A stretch of DNA of 64,000 bases from CAVRZJ01 sp964594125 (GCA_964594125.1 CAZQLL010000013.1:42678-106677), one strand, 5' to 3'. Shown: positions 19,576 to 27,807, counted from the stretch's first letter. The notes: generated from the sequence alone by a model not told the origin. A program made the numbers and translations.

Positions 19576-22002
19576 ATGACGCGACGAACGACCCTGCTCC
19601 TGCTGCTCCTCCTCGGCTCCCTGACAGGGTGCCAGACGTACCGGCACACGCGCCAGGCAAGCGAGGCCGCCGCGCTCAAGAACTGGGACGCCGCGGTCTA
19701 CCACTACCTCGAGGCCACGGCGCTCGATCCGACCAACCCGCGCCTGCGAATGGAGCTGCAGCGGGCGCGCATCCGCGCCGGCGAGGAGCACTTCCGACTC
19801 GGCCTGCGCTTCCGCGATGCCGGCGACCTGCGGCGCGCCGAGCAGGAGTTGGCGCTCGCGGTCCAGCTCGACCCCACCCACCAGTACGCCGAGGTGGAGC
19901 TCGGCAAGGCGCGCAGGGACCTCGCGATTCTGGAGCAGCCGGGAGGCCAGACGAAGCTCGAGGCGATGAAGCAGGCTGCTTCCGAGATGAAGGTCAAGCC
20001 GCCGCTGCTCGACCCGAAGTCCAAGGAGCCGATGAGCCTGTCGTTCCCCAACCCGACCAACGTCAAGGACATCTACTCGGCGCTCGGGCAGGCGTTCGGG
20101 ATCAACGTGGTGTACGACCCGCGCCTGAAGGACAACAAGATCACGATCGACCTGCGCGACGTCACCGCGGAGCGCTCGCTCGAGATGGTGATGCAGGCGG
20201 CCGGCCACTTCTACAAGGTGCTCGACGAGGGCAGCGTGATCATCGTCGAGGACACGCCGCAGAACCGCCGCGATTACGAGGACCTCGTGGTGAAGACGTT
20301 CTTCCTCTCCAACGCCGACGTCAAGGACGTCAACAACTCGATCCGCGCGCTCATCGACGCACGCCGGCTGTCGGTGAACGAATCGCTCAACTCGCTGGTG
20401 ATCCGCGATACCGCCGACAAGGTGGCGATCGCCGAGCGGCTGATCGCCGCCAACGACAAGTCGCGCGCCGAGGTGCTCATCGACGTCGAGCTGATCCAGG
20501 TCGACGCCAGCAAGCTGCGCGACATCGGGATGTCGCTGTCCAGCTATACGTTCCCTGTCACCCTGAATCCGGAGCCGATCACCGGCTCGGCGACCAACCG
20601 GGTGCCGCTGGATCAGCTCAGCAGCATCACCCGGTCGATGTGGGGGGTGGTCGTCCCCAACGTCACGGTCAGCCTGGTGAAGTCGGCGGGCGAGGCGGAG
20701 ACGCTGGCGCAGCCGCAGCTCCGCATCACCGAGGGCGAGAAGGGCAACCTGGTGATCGGCGACAAGGTGCCGATCCCGACCACGACGTTCAACACCTCCC
20801 AGACGGTGGGCGGCAACGTGGTGCCGGTCACCGCGTTCCAGTACCAGGACGTCGGCATCAAGATCGACGTCGAGCCGCGCGTGCACCACAACAACGAGGT
20901 CACCCTCAAGCTCCAGGTCGAGGTGTCCGAGCTCGGCGAGAACGTGCGCGTCGCGGAGGGGCAGTTCCAGCCGAAGATCGGGACGCGCACGATCTCTTCG
21001 ACGATCCGCCTGAAGGACGGCGAGACCTCGCTCCTGGCCGGGCTTTTCAAGTACAGCCGGCGCGAGGACCAGGCGGGGATCCCCTGGCTCTCCGATATCC
21101 CCGGGATCGGCGGGCTGTTCCGCTCCAACTTCTCGGAGATCAAGAAGAGCGACCTCATCCTGACGCTCACCCCGCACATCGTCCGCAACCCCGACATCAC
21201 CGAGGAGGACCTCGCGCCGCTGTGGGTCGGCACGGAGAACCGCATCACGATCTTCGGCAACTCGCCCAAGGTGCAGTCGCGGGCATCCAGCGAGTTTGCC
21301 GAGCGCTCGGGGTCGCCCGGGTACGGCGTCCGCTCGTACACCCCTCCAGAGTCCGAGCCGGTCGAGGAGGAGCCGGTCGTCGAGGAGCCGCAGGAGCAGC
21401 CGCCCGTGCAACCCGAGGACCGGCGCCGCCGGCTGACTTTCCCGCGGCCGCCGTCGGCCAGCCAGCCGCAGACCAACCCGACCGGCGGCACGCCGGACGA
21501 CACCGACTCGCTCGCGAGCGCCGCCGTCGACGCTGCGCCGGCGGCCGCGGCGCCCGCCGGCGCGGCGGCCGCCGCGCCGTTCCCCGCCGACACCGCCCAG
21601 CTCACGCGGCTCTCCTTCTACCCGGCGCGGCTGCCGGTGAAGGTCGGCGGCGAGGCCACCTTGACGGTCGTCCTCGACCCCGGCGCCGCCGGGGTGTCGA
21701 GCCCGGTGCACGTCGCCTACGACCCCGCCCGCCTGCGGGTGACCCGCGCCGAAGGCGGCGAGCTCGGCGGCGAGCGCGGGCCGATCAAGGTGACGGCCAC
21801 GCACACGCCGGCGCTCGGCTGGGTGACGCTGACGTGGCAGGGCACCGCGCTGACCAGCGGCACCGTGCTCCGCCTCACCGTCACGCCGCTGGCGCTCGGC
21901 GAGCTGCCGGTGATCCTCGCGGGGCCGGTCGGGGACATCGTCTCGGTCCCCGGCACGGTGGTGTCGCTCCCCGGCGCGCCGCCGCCGGCGGCGGAGCAGT
22001 GA
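19576..22002 (+). CDS. Secretin lipoprotein with N-terminal TPR and C-terminal cohesin-like domain
   Basis: 808 aa. A lipobox (LLLGSLTGC) marks an outer-membrane lipoprotein. Residues about 25-110 look like TPR repeats (ALKNWDAAVYHYLEATALDP, AEQELALAVQLDPTH). STN/N0 and N1 domains follow, then the secretin core with VPIPTTTFN, YQDVGIKIDVEPRVH and the signature LLAGLFKYSRR...GIPWLSDIPGIGGLF. After a Pro/Glu/Ala linker the C-terminus (about 670-808) is a cohesin-like or Ig-like beta domain (ARLPVKVGGEATLTVVLDPGA, GWVTLTWQGTAL). It forms the outer-membrane gate. The C-terminal domain is absent from classic PilQ and GspD. Confidence 0.92.
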   Translation: MTRRTTLLLLLLLGSLTGCQTYRHTRQASEAAALKNWDAAVYHYLEATALDPTNPRLRMELQRARIRAGEEHFRLGLRFRDAGDLRRAEQELALAVQLDPTHQYAEVELGKARRDLAILEQPGGQTKLEAMKQAASEMKVKPPLLDPKSKEPMSLSFPNPTNVKDIYSALGQAFGINVVYDPRLKDNKITIDLRDVTAERSLEMVMQAAGHFYKVLDEGSVIIVEDTPQNRRDYEDLVVKTFFLSNADVKDVNNSIRALIDARRLSVNESLNSLVIRDTADKVAIAERLIAANDKSRAEVLIDVELIQVDASKLRDIGMSLSSYTFPVTLNPEPITGSATNRVPLDQLSSITRSMWGVVVPNVTVSLVKSAGEAETLAQPQLRITEGEKGNLVIGDKVPIPTTTFNTSQTVGGNVVPVTAFQYQDVGIKIDVEPRVHHNNEVTLKLQVEVSELGENVRVAEGQFQPKIGTRTISSTIRLKDGETSLLAGLFKYSRREDQAGIPWLSDIPGIGGLFRSNFSEIKKSDLILTLTPHIVRNPDITEEDLAPLWVGTENRITIFGNSPKVQSRASSEFAERSGSPGYGVRSYTPPESEPVEEEPVVEEPQEQPPVQPEDRRRRLTFPRPPSASQPQTNPTGGTPDDTDSLASAAVDAAPAAAAPAGAAAAAPFPADTAQLTRLSFYPARLPVKVGGEATLTVVLDPGAAGVSSPVHVAYDPARLRVTRAEGGELGGERGPIKVTATHTPALGWVTLTWQGTALTSGTVLRLTVTPLALGELPVILAGPVGDIVSVPGTVVSLPGAPPPAAEQ

Positions 22003-22589
22003 CAGCCGTGCCGCGCGTCTCGGCGCTCGCTGGTGCGGGGACCCGGGCACGCGCCAGGGCGCTCGGTGGGTGGCCCGTGGCCCGTGCCCCGTGGCCCGCG
22101 AGCAGGCTGCGGCGGTGGATCGGGTCACGGGTCGCGGACCACGGACCACGGGGGTTCACGCTCGCCGAGCTGGTGATGGTGGTGGCGATGCTCTCGATCC
22201 TGGCGGCGGTGGCGCTGCCGACCGCGCGCTTCACCATGCGGCGCGAGCGCGAGGCGGAGCTCAGGCTGGCGCTGCGGCAGATGCGGACCGCGATCGACGA
22301 GCACAAGCGGCTGGCCGACCAGGGGATGATCCAGGTCGAGCTGGGCACCGAGGGGTATCCGAAGGAGCTCGAGCGGCTGGTCGAGGGCGTCGAGATCGTC
22401 GGCCAGACGACCAAGCGCAAGTTCCTCCGCCGCATCCCGATCGACCCGATGACCGGAAAGGCGGAGTGGGGGATGCGCTCGTACCAGGACGAGCCGGAGT
22501 CGACGTCGTGGGGAGGGCAGAACGTGTACGACGTCTACTCGCTCTCCGAGGCGACCGCGCTCGACGGCACGAAATACAGGGATTGGTAG
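21999..22589 (+). CDS. Prepilin-like protein 1 (GspG/pseudopilin class)
   Basis: 196 aa from a GTG that overlaps the secretin stop. The type III prepilin signal is G^FTLAELVMVVAMLSILAAVALP, with Glu at +5. The leader before the Gly is about 52 residues, far longer than the usual 6-25, and about half of it is translated repeat (GWPVARAPWP ... GSRVADHGPRG). The mature part has GspG-like features: LRQMRTAIDEHK, DPMTGKAEWGMRSYQDE and VYDVYSLSEATALDGTKYRDW. Processing by a prepilin peptidase (not in the window) is expected. Confidence 0.85.
   Translation: MTAVPRVSALAGAGTRARARALGGWPVARAPWPASRLRRWIGSRVADHGPRGFTLAELVMVVAMLSILAAVALPTARFTMRREREAELRLALRQMRTAIDEHKRLADQGMIQVELGTEGYPKELERLVEGVEIVGQTTKRKFLRRIPIDPMTGKAEWGMRSYQDEPESTSWGGQNVYDVYSLSEATALDGTKYRDW
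22072..22153. repeat. Heptad palindromic element, copy 2
   Basis: Left arm 22072-22100 (tandem CCCGTGG-type units), right arm 22121-22153 (CACGGGT/CACGGAC units), with a 20-base middle. The arms are imperfect reverse complements and could fold as a long hairpin. The element is inside prepilin gene 1, between the start codon and the signal core. Confidence 0.85.
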
Positions 22590-22591
22590 CC

Positions 22592-23125
22592 ATGCAACGC
22601 GTGCAAGGATCTGCCCCGACGTGTGAACGCAAACGCGCTGCGGCGCTCGATCCGTGGCCCGTGGCCCGTGGTCCGTGGCCCGCTGGCACCGGGCAGCGGC
22701 TGGTCGGGTCACGGGTCACGGGCCGCGGGCCACGGGGGTTCACCCTCATCGAGCTGATCGTGGTGATGGCGATCATCGGCATCCTCGCCACGATCGCGGT
22801 GCCGGCGATGCGCACGGCGCCGATCCGGGCGCGCGAGGCGGCGCTCAGGGAGAACCTCTACCAGATGCGCTCGTGCATCGACCAGTTCCACGCCGACCGC
22901 GACCGCTACCCGGCGTCGCTCGAGGAGCTGGTCGAGATGGGCTATCTGCGGTCCGTTCCCAACGACCCGATCACGCGCAACCCCGACTGGGTCACCGAGG
23001 TCCCGGAGATCACCGGCGAGGAGACCGAGCTGGAGAGCGAGATGGGCGCCGGCACCGGGATCATCGACGTGCACTCGGCCTCCGAGGAGACCGCGCTCGA
23101 CGGCAGCCGCTACTCGGACTGGTAG
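22592..23125 (+). CDS. Prepilin-like protein 2 (GspG/pseudopilin class)
   Basis: 177 aa; ATG 2 bases after the previous stop. Signal G^FTLIELIVVMAIIGILATIAVPAM is a textbook type III prepilin sequence with Glu +5. The leader is about 49 residues and again contains translated repeat (DPWPVARGPWPAGTG and GSRVTGRGPRG). Mature part: LRENLYQMRSCIDQFHADRDRYPASLEELV, the classic GspG alpha helix and periodic motif, and a C-terminal IIDVHSASEETALDGSRYSDW much like prepilin 1. Likely the major or a principal pseudopilin of the second machine. Confidence 0.9.
   Translation: MQRVQGSAPTCERKRAAALDPWPVARGPWPAGTGQRLVGSRVTGRGPRGFTLIELIVVMAIIGILATIAVPAMRTAPIRAREAALRENLYQMRSCIDQFHADRDRYPASLEELVEMGYLRSVPNDPITRNPDWVTEVPEITGEETELESEMGAGTGIIDVHSASEETALDGSRYSDW
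22652..22738. repeat. Heptad palindromic element, copy 3
   Basis: Left arm 22652-22682 (CCGTGGC units), right arm 22705-22738 (GGGTCAC and GGGCCGC units). It is the most complete copy with copy 5 and lies in frame between the start codon and the prepilin signal core of gene 2. Confidence 0.88.
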
Positions 23126-23127
23126 CC

Positions 23128-23886
23128 GTGCCCCGCTTTCCCGCGCCCCCCGCGCATCGACTCGGCACTCGCAGCCGGGCGCTCGAACCGTGGTCCGCAA
23201 ACCCTGGACGATCGCCTCTCGGGCCACGGGTCACGGGCCACGGGCCACGATCCTCCCAAGCCGGTTTCACCATGGTCGGCGTCATCGTGCTGATGGCGCT
23301 GATGGCGATCGCGCTCACCGTCGCGGTGCAGACCGCGACGTTCCACAAGCGGCGCGAGAACGAGATGGAGCTGATCTTCCGCGGCGAGCAGTTCGTCGAG
23401 GGGGTGCGGCTGTTCCGCGGTCGCAACGGCCGCCTGCCGCTGACGCTCGACGAGCTGGTCAAGGCCAACCCGCGTGCGATGCGCAAGAAGTGGCTCGACC
23501 CGGTGACCGGGAAGTTCGACTGGGTGCCGGTGTTCGCCGGCCAGGGCGGGCAGCAGGTGGCCGGTGGCGCGGGCGGCGGCCAACCGCTTGCTACGCCCGT
23601 GCCGACGGCGGCGCCGACGCCGCGCCCCGACGACGAGGACGAGGGCGGTGACGGCAGCGGGAGCGGAGGCCGCCGGCGCGGCGGCGGCAACCAGGGCGAG
23701 GCCGCCTTCCCCGCCACCGACGCGCGGGGGCCCATCGTCGGCGTCCATTCCCGTTCCCGCGAGGAGTCGATCCGCGTCCGCGACGGCCGCTCCCGCTACA
23801 GCGACTGGAACTTCACGCTCGAGCAGAACCAGCAGGGCCAGCGCGGCGCCCAGGGCCAGCAGCCCCAACCCACCCCAAGGCGATAG
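23128..23886 (+). CDS. Prepilin-like protein 3 with disordered C-terminus
   Basis: 252 aa from GTG, 2 bases after prepilin 2. Signal core G^FTMVGVIVLMALMAIALTVAVQT, without the usual Glu at +5 (Val instead), like some minor pseudopilins (GspK lacks Glu5). The leader is again long (about 46 residues) with translated repeat (GPRVTGHGPRS). The helix is followed by MELIFRGEQFVEGVRLFRGRNGRLPLTLDELVKANP, then a Gly/Arg/Asp-rich low-complexity region and a Gln-rich tail. It is the last gene before the terminator. Probably a minor pseudopilin. Confidence 0.8.
   Translation: MPRFPAPPAHRLGTRSRALEPWSANPGRSPLGPRVTGHGPRSSQAGFTMVGVIVLMALMAIALTVAVQTATFHKRRENEMELIFRGEQFVEGVRLFRGRNGRLPLTLDELVKANPRAMRKKWLDPVTGKFDWVPVFAGQGGQQVAGGAGGGQPLATPVPTAAPTPRPDDEDEGGDGSGSGGRRRGGGNQGEAAFPATDARGPIVGVHSRSREESIRVRDGRSRYSDWNFTLEQNQQGQRGAQGQQPQPTPRR
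23188..23249. repeat. Heptad palindromic element, copy 4 (left arm decayed)
   Basis: A full right arm of CGGGCCA/CGGGTCA units at 23220-23249 faces a short left remnant CCGTGGTCCG at 23188-23197. It lies in the leader region of prepilin gene 3. Confidence 0.8.
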
Positions 23887-23892
23887 ATAGCA

Positions 23893-23930
23893 GACATCGG
23901 CCCGCGGACGCGGGCCGATGTCGCTCTTTT
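23893..23930 (+). terminator. Rho-independent terminator of the secretion operon
   Basis: A perfect 13-bp stem (23893-23905 with 23910-23922), loop GGAC, followed by GCTCTTTT. It lies 6 bases after the prepilin 3 stop and ends the plus-strand operon before the convergent nucleotidyltransferase gene. Confidence 0.92.
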
Positions 23931-23970
23931 GTCGCTTGGACGCCGGGCGGCGCGCTGCCCGCTTCGTCGG

Positions 23971-24708
23971 TCACGGAGTCTTCGGAGCAGGCGCTCGGCG
24001 GCGCGCTCGGGTACCAGTCGTGCGCCGCGACCGCGGAGGTCGCCCTTGAGGACTGCCAGACACGTCGACCACGTGGTCCTGAATGTCGAGGGCGCGTGAA
24101 GGCGGCACGAGGAGGTTGCCGACCCGCTCGATGAAGAAGTCCCTGACGACAGCGAAGTCGCGCGGGCCTTCGCCGGGAAGCGGCGCTTCCCGCTCGGCGT
24201 CGTCGAAGTACGTGAGCGCGCGCAGCAGCAGGGTGTCGTTGACCTCGCTGCGATACACGGTGCGAATCGCGGCCAGGCATTCGGCGATCCCCAGCCGCTG
24301 CCTCTGCAGCATCACATAGAGGTCGAAGAAGTCGCGGCGCAGCCCCCGGTCAAGGATGGCGTGCAGCTTCGTGGCGAGGATCCCGGCGACCGTCAGCCGT
24401 TGCTGCTCGACGTACGGCACGAGCCTGTCGAGGACGAACACGGAGACCTTCACGCCATCCCACAGCAGGTGGACCGTGCCCCGCTCCTCCTCGATCACCT
24501 CGACGGTACCCGTGCCGCGGAGTCTTTCCAGCACTGCTTCCAGGTTCGCGGGGGTGTCGACGCCAAGGTCGACGTCGCGGCTCGGCCGGTAGGGCGCGAA
24601 GCAGCGCACCGCCTGCCCGCCGATGACGAACCAGAACGGCAGCTCGGCGAGCGCCTGCGCGAGCTCCGGCGGGATCACCTGCGACGGCGGGTAGGCAGCG
24701 CCGCTCAT
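23971..24708 (-). CDS. AbiEii/AbiGii-like nucleotidyltransferase (probable toxin component)
   Basis: 245 aa. The nucleotidyltransferase signature is FVIGGQAVRCFAPYRPSRDVDLGVD (GG...R...DVD), with the downstream AbiEii motif ILATKLHAILDRGLRRDFFDLYVML. In AbiE-type abortive infection systems such a protein transfers nucleotides to RNA and is toxic, with a transcriptional antitoxin encoded upstream. Here the ATG overlaps the stop of the upstream gene (ATGA), the same arrangement. The C-terminal 30 residues are Arg/Pro-rich. Role as toxin or defence is inference from family and layout. Confidence 0.78.
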   Translation of the reverse strand: MSGAAYPPSQVIPPELAQALAELPFWFVIGGQAVRCFAPYRPSRDVDLGVDTPANLEAVLERLRGTGTVEVIEEERGTVHLLWDGVKVSVFVLDRLVPYVEQQRLTVAGILATKLHAILDRGLRRDFFDLYVMLQRQRLGIAECLAAIRTVYRSEVNDTLLLRALTYFDDAEREAPLPGEGPRDFAVVRDFFIERVGNLLVPPSRALDIQDHVVDVSGSPQGRPPRSRRTTGTRARRRAPAPKTP

Positions 24709-25211
24709 TCGACCCCGCGCGCCCGTAGCACGGCTCGAAGCAGCCCCTTGCTCCGTGGCCGCCAGCCGCTCACCCTGTCCGCCTGATAGAGGTCGAGCCA
24801 CGGCAGCCCCGCGGCGAAGCTCACCGCATCGAGGCTGCCGTAGTTGAAGCAGTAGAGAACGACCTGGTGGCCGGGTACGCTGCCCCTCGGGTCGAGGTTG
24901 TAGAGCGCTCTGCGCACCGCGGGCGGCAACCTGTCGACACGGTAGCTGTGGCCCTCGCCGCGCGCGAGGAAGTCGTAGACCGTCGCGCGCGATGGCGGGC
25001 GCACACCGGCGTGGCGGCACGACTGCTGGAGCCGGTGGAGGACCTCGGCGGTGCGAGGTCGCTCCTGACCAAGCAGCAGCGCACGCAGCTCGCGAAGCGC
25101 GGCCGGTGCGATCCGTCTTCCGCCCGCATCCGAGCGTCTGCCGCGACGCCTGCCTGTCCCGATGCGGCTCTCCGCGCGAGCGAAGGAAGAGGCCAAGTCG
25201 AAATCGGACAT
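24705..25211 (-). CDS. Unrecognised partner of the AbiEii-like protein
   Basis: 168 aa. I do not recognise a named family. Residues 30-95 look helical with a possible helix-turn-helix (LHRLQQSCRHAGVRPPSRATVYDFL); the remainder includes SVPGHQVVLYCFNYGSLDAVSFAAGLPWLDLYQ (parts quoted). It occupies the AbiEi antitoxin position and is coupled to the nucleotidyltransferase. The AT-rich stretch 25212-25250 upstream is unlike the surrounding DNA and is a likely promoter/operator for the pair. Confidence 0.6.
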   Translation of the reverse strand: MSDFDLASSFARAESRIGTGRRRGRRSDAGGRRIAPAALRELRALLLGQERPRTAEVLHRLQQSCRHAGVRPPSRATVYDFLARGEGHSYRVDRLPPAVRRALYNLDPRGSVPGHQVVLYCFNYGSLDAVSFAAGLPWLDLYQADRVSGWRPRSKGLLRAVLRARGVE

Positions 25212-25307
25212 CGACCGTAATTCTAGACGAAACTATACATAACGCAACACATGCTCAGTCGTTGATGCCAGGCCCGTCCCGCGCGGACATGGGCGATGTC
25301 GCTCCGG

Positions 25308-25313
25308 TATACT
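25308..25313 (+). promoter_or_regulatory. Probable -10 element, leaderless start of the M16 peptidase gene
   Basis: TATACT lies 9 bases before the ATG at 25323, so transcription would start at or beside the start codon. No Shine-Dalgarno sequence is seen. Confidence 0.5.
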
Positions 25314-25322
25314 CTCCCGCCT

Positions 25323-26561
25323 ATGGCGCGCGGACCGGTCGTGATCGTCGAGCCCCTGCCCGAGGCCGCCACCGTCGCCGTCGGCGCATGGGTGCGCGGC
25401 GGGTCGGCGCAGGAGCCGCGCGAGGTCGAGGGGATCACCCACGTGATCGAGCACCTGCTGCTGCGGCGCACCGCCCACCGGTCGCCGGAGCAGGTGTCGG
25501 AGCTGATCGACTCGCTCGGCGGCGGCGTCGACGCGTTCACCACCCGCGAGACGTGCGCGCTCACCGCGCACGTTCCCGCCGAGCGCTGCGACGAGGCGCT
25601 CGAGCTGTTGCTCGACGCGATCTTCGACCCGGAGTTCCTGCCCGATGACCTCGAGGTGGAGCGCGGCGTGATCGCGGCCGAGTTCGAGATGGTGCAGGAC
25701 TCGCCCGCCGAGGTGGCGGCCGAGAACGCGCTGCTCGCCTGCTGGGACGGTCACCCGCTGGCGCGCCCGGTGCTCGGCCGCCGGCAGGTGGTGCGGCGGC
25801 TGCGCAGCAAGGACCTCTCGCGCTTCCACCGCCAGCGCTTCACCGCCGACGGGCTCGTGCTGGTGGCGGCCGGGCCGGTGGACCGGGCCGCGATCGAGCG
25901 GCGGGTGGCGAAGCTTCCGTCCGGTTCGTGGCGGCCGCGCGCGATGGCGGCGCCGGGGTGGCGGCCGGGCGTGATGGTCGAGGAGCGCGAGGGGCTCGAG
26001 CAGCTCTACGTCAACCTCGTGCTTCCCGGGCTGCCGGCGGACCACCCGGAGATCATGACGCTCGGGGTGCTGCAGCAGCTCCTCGGCGAGGGCAACTCGA
26101 GCCGGCTGTTCCGCGACCTGCGCGACCGCCTCGGCCTGGTGTACGACGTCGGCACCGCCTCGTACTGTACGTCGCTCGCCGGCGTCCTCGAGGTGACGTT
26201 CTCGTGCCCGGCGCGGCAGGCGGCGCCGACGTGGGACGCGGTGCTGCGGGTGCTGCGCGAGCTCGGCACCGGCGCCGTCACCGCCCACGAGGTGGCGCTC
26301 GCGAAGGATGCCCTCACCGCCGGCGTGGTGCTCGGCGCCGAGGGCACCGACGCGCTGATGGACGCGCACGCCGGCGAGTTCCTGGCGCGCGGGCGGCGCT
26401 TCGACGCCGGCGAGCTGAAGCGCGAGATCGCCGCCGTGACCCTCGAACGGGTGCGCGATCTCGCCCGCTCGCTGGTGCGCCTGGACGCGCTCGCCGGCGC
26501 GGTGTGCGGCCCGCGCGGCGCCGCACTCGCGCCCGCGAGCGTGCCGCGGAGGGCGGCGTGA
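25323..26561 (+). CDS. M16 family zinc metallopeptidase
   Basis: 412 aa. The inverted zinc motif HxxEH is HVIEH (residues about 40-44) with the distal Glu in ERGVIAAEFEMVQD. The second half has the substrate-binding GLVYDVGTASY and the GNSSRLFRDLRDRLG motif typical of processing-protease-like M16B proteins. Both halves fit a single-domain-pair enzyme that would need a partner or homodimer. No signal peptide, so cytoplasmic. It overlaps dut by GTGA. Substrate unknown. Confidence 0.9.
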   Translation: MARGPVVIVEPLPEAATVAVGAWVRGGSAQEPREVEGITHVIEHLLLRRTAHRSPEQVSELIDSLGGGVDAFTTRETCALTAHVPAERCDEALELLLDAIFDPEFLPDDLEVERGVIAAEFEMVQDSPAEVAAENALLACWDGHPLARPVLGRRQVVRRLRSKDLSRFHRQRFTADGLVLVAAGPVDRAAIERRVAKLPSGSWRPRAMAAPGWRPGVMVEEREGLEQLYVNLVLPGLPADHPEIMTLGVLQQLLGEGNSSRLFRDLRDRLGLVYDVGTASYCTSLAGVLEVTFSCPARQAAPTWDAVLRVLRELGTGAVTAHEVALAKDALTAGVVLGAEGTDALMDAHAGEFLARGRRFDAGELKREIAAVTLERVRDLARSLVRLDALAGAVCGPRGAALAPASVPRRAA

Positions 26562-27019
26562 GCGAAGGCGCGGCGGTGGTCGAGGTGCTGGTGCGGCGGC
26601 TGCCGCATGCCCAGGGGCTGCCGCTGCCGGCGTTCGCGACCGCCGGCGCCTCTGGCGCCGACGTCTGCGCGGCGGTCGCGGACGTGCTGGTGCTCGCACC
26701 GGGGGCGCGCGCGGCGGTGCCGACCGGCCTCGAGATCGCGGTGCCGGCCGGGTTCGAGGTGCAGGTGCGGCCGCGCTCGGGGCTGGCGCTGCGCCACGGC
26801 GTGACCGTCGCCAATGCGCCGGGGACCGTCGACTCGGACTATCGCGGCGAGGTCAAGGTGATCCTGGTCAATCTCGGGTCGGCGCCCTACGAGGTGCGGC
26901 GCGGCGAGCGCGTCGCGCAGCTCGTGGTCGCGCCGGTGGCGGCGGCGCGCTTCTGCGAGACCGCGAGCCTGCCGGCCACGGCGCGGGGCGCCGGCGGTTT
27001 CGGCTCCACGGGAGCGTAG
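26558..27019 (+). CDS. dut: Deoxyuridine 5'-triphosphate nucleotidohydrolase
   Basis: 153 aa. The five dUTPase motifs are visible: ASGADVCAA, VRPRSGLALRHGV, NAPGTVDSDYRGE, RRGERVAQLVVAPV and the Phe-containing C-terminal arm ARGAGGFGSTG. It hydrolyses dUTP to dUMP and keeps uracil out of DNA; the trimeric fold needs the C-terminal arm, which is intact. Coupled with the M16 gene before it and 2 bases before the hydrolase after it. Confidence 0.95.
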   Translation: MSEGAAVVEVLVRRLPHAQGLPLPAFATAGASGADVCAAVADVLVLAPGARAAVPTGLEIAVPAGFEVQVRPRSGLALRHGVTVANAPGTVDSDYRGEVKVILVNLGSAPYEVRRGERVAQLVVAPVAAARFCETASLPATARGAGGFGSTGA

Positions 27020-27021
27020 CG

Positions 27022-27807
27022 GTGCGCGCCACCGTCCTCGCCTCGGGCTCCGCCGGCAACGCGCTGCTGGTCGAGTCGGTCGGTGCGTGCGTGCTGATCG
27101 ACTGCGGGCTGTCGTTGCGCACGCTGCAGCAGCGCATGCGCGCGCTCGGGCTGGAGCCGGACTGCATCGACGCGGTGCTGGTCACGCACGAGCACGGCGA
27201 CCACGTGCGCGGCCTGGCGATGGTGCTGCGGCGGCTTCGCGTGCCGGCGCTCGCCACCGCCGGTACCGCGGCGGCGCTGGCGCTGCCGGGGGTGGAGGCG
27301 GGGCTCGCCGCCGGCCGGCCGCTGCGCATCGGGGGCCTTACCGTGCTGCCTGTCGCGACCAGTCACGATGCCGCCGAGCCGGTCGGGTTCGTCGTCGACG
27401 ACGGGATCAGCAGCGTCGGTGTCGTCACCGACACCGGGTTTCTGGCGCCGGCGGTGATCGAGCGGCTGGCCGGCTGCAGCGCGCTGCTGCTGGAGTGCAA
27501 CCACGACCCCGACATGCTGCGGCTGGGGCCGTACCCGTGGCCGCTCAAGGAGCGCATCCTGTCGCGCACCGGCCACCTGTCGAACACGCAGGCGCGCGAC
27601 GCGGTCGAGGTGCTGGCGCACGCCGGCCTCGAGGCGGTGGTCGGGATGCACCTGTCGCGCGAGAACAACCTCCCGGCGCTGGTCCGCCGGGAGCTGGAGC
27701 GGCCGCTGGCGGGCAGCGGCATCTTCGTCGCGGTGGCCGACCAGGACGTGCCGGTGCAGGTGGAGGTGGGCCGGCGGCCCGCGGCCGCCGCCGGCGGGAG
27801 GGTGTAG
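27022..27807 (+). CDS. WalJ/YycJ-like metallo-beta-lactamase-fold hydrolase
   Basis: 261 aa. Starts VLASGSAGNALLVES, the YycJ/WalJ signature, then VLIDCGLS, the metal motif THEHGDH, TSHDAAEPVGFVV, VVTDTG and LLLECNHD, with HLSNTQA near the end. Family members are metal-dependent phosphoesterases or nucleases implicated in DNA transactions and cell wall signalling. All metal ligands are present. Confidence 0.9.
   Translation: MRATVLASGSAGNALLVESVGACVLIDCGLSLRTLQQRMRALGLEPDCIDAVLVTHEHGDHVRGLAMVLRRLRVPALATAGTAAALALPGVEAGLAAGRPLRIGGLTVLPVATSHDAAEPVGFVVDDGISSVGVVTDTGFLAPAVIERLAGCSALLLECNHDPDMLRLGPYPWPLKERILSRTGHLSNTQARDAVEVLAHAGLEAVVGMHLSRENNLPALVRRELERPLAGSGIFVAVADQDVPVQVEVGRRPAAAAGGRV

Noticed and set aside
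22070..22591. Open frames reading MARGPCPVAREQ and similar through the heptad repeats as separate genes
   Set aside because: They are alternate-frame readings of the palindromic element; the prepilin frames through the same DNA carry the real signal sequences.
22072..23249. CRISPR-like array from spaced repeats
   Set aside because: Units are 7 bp, tandem and inverted, without regular unique spacers, and no cas genes are nearby.
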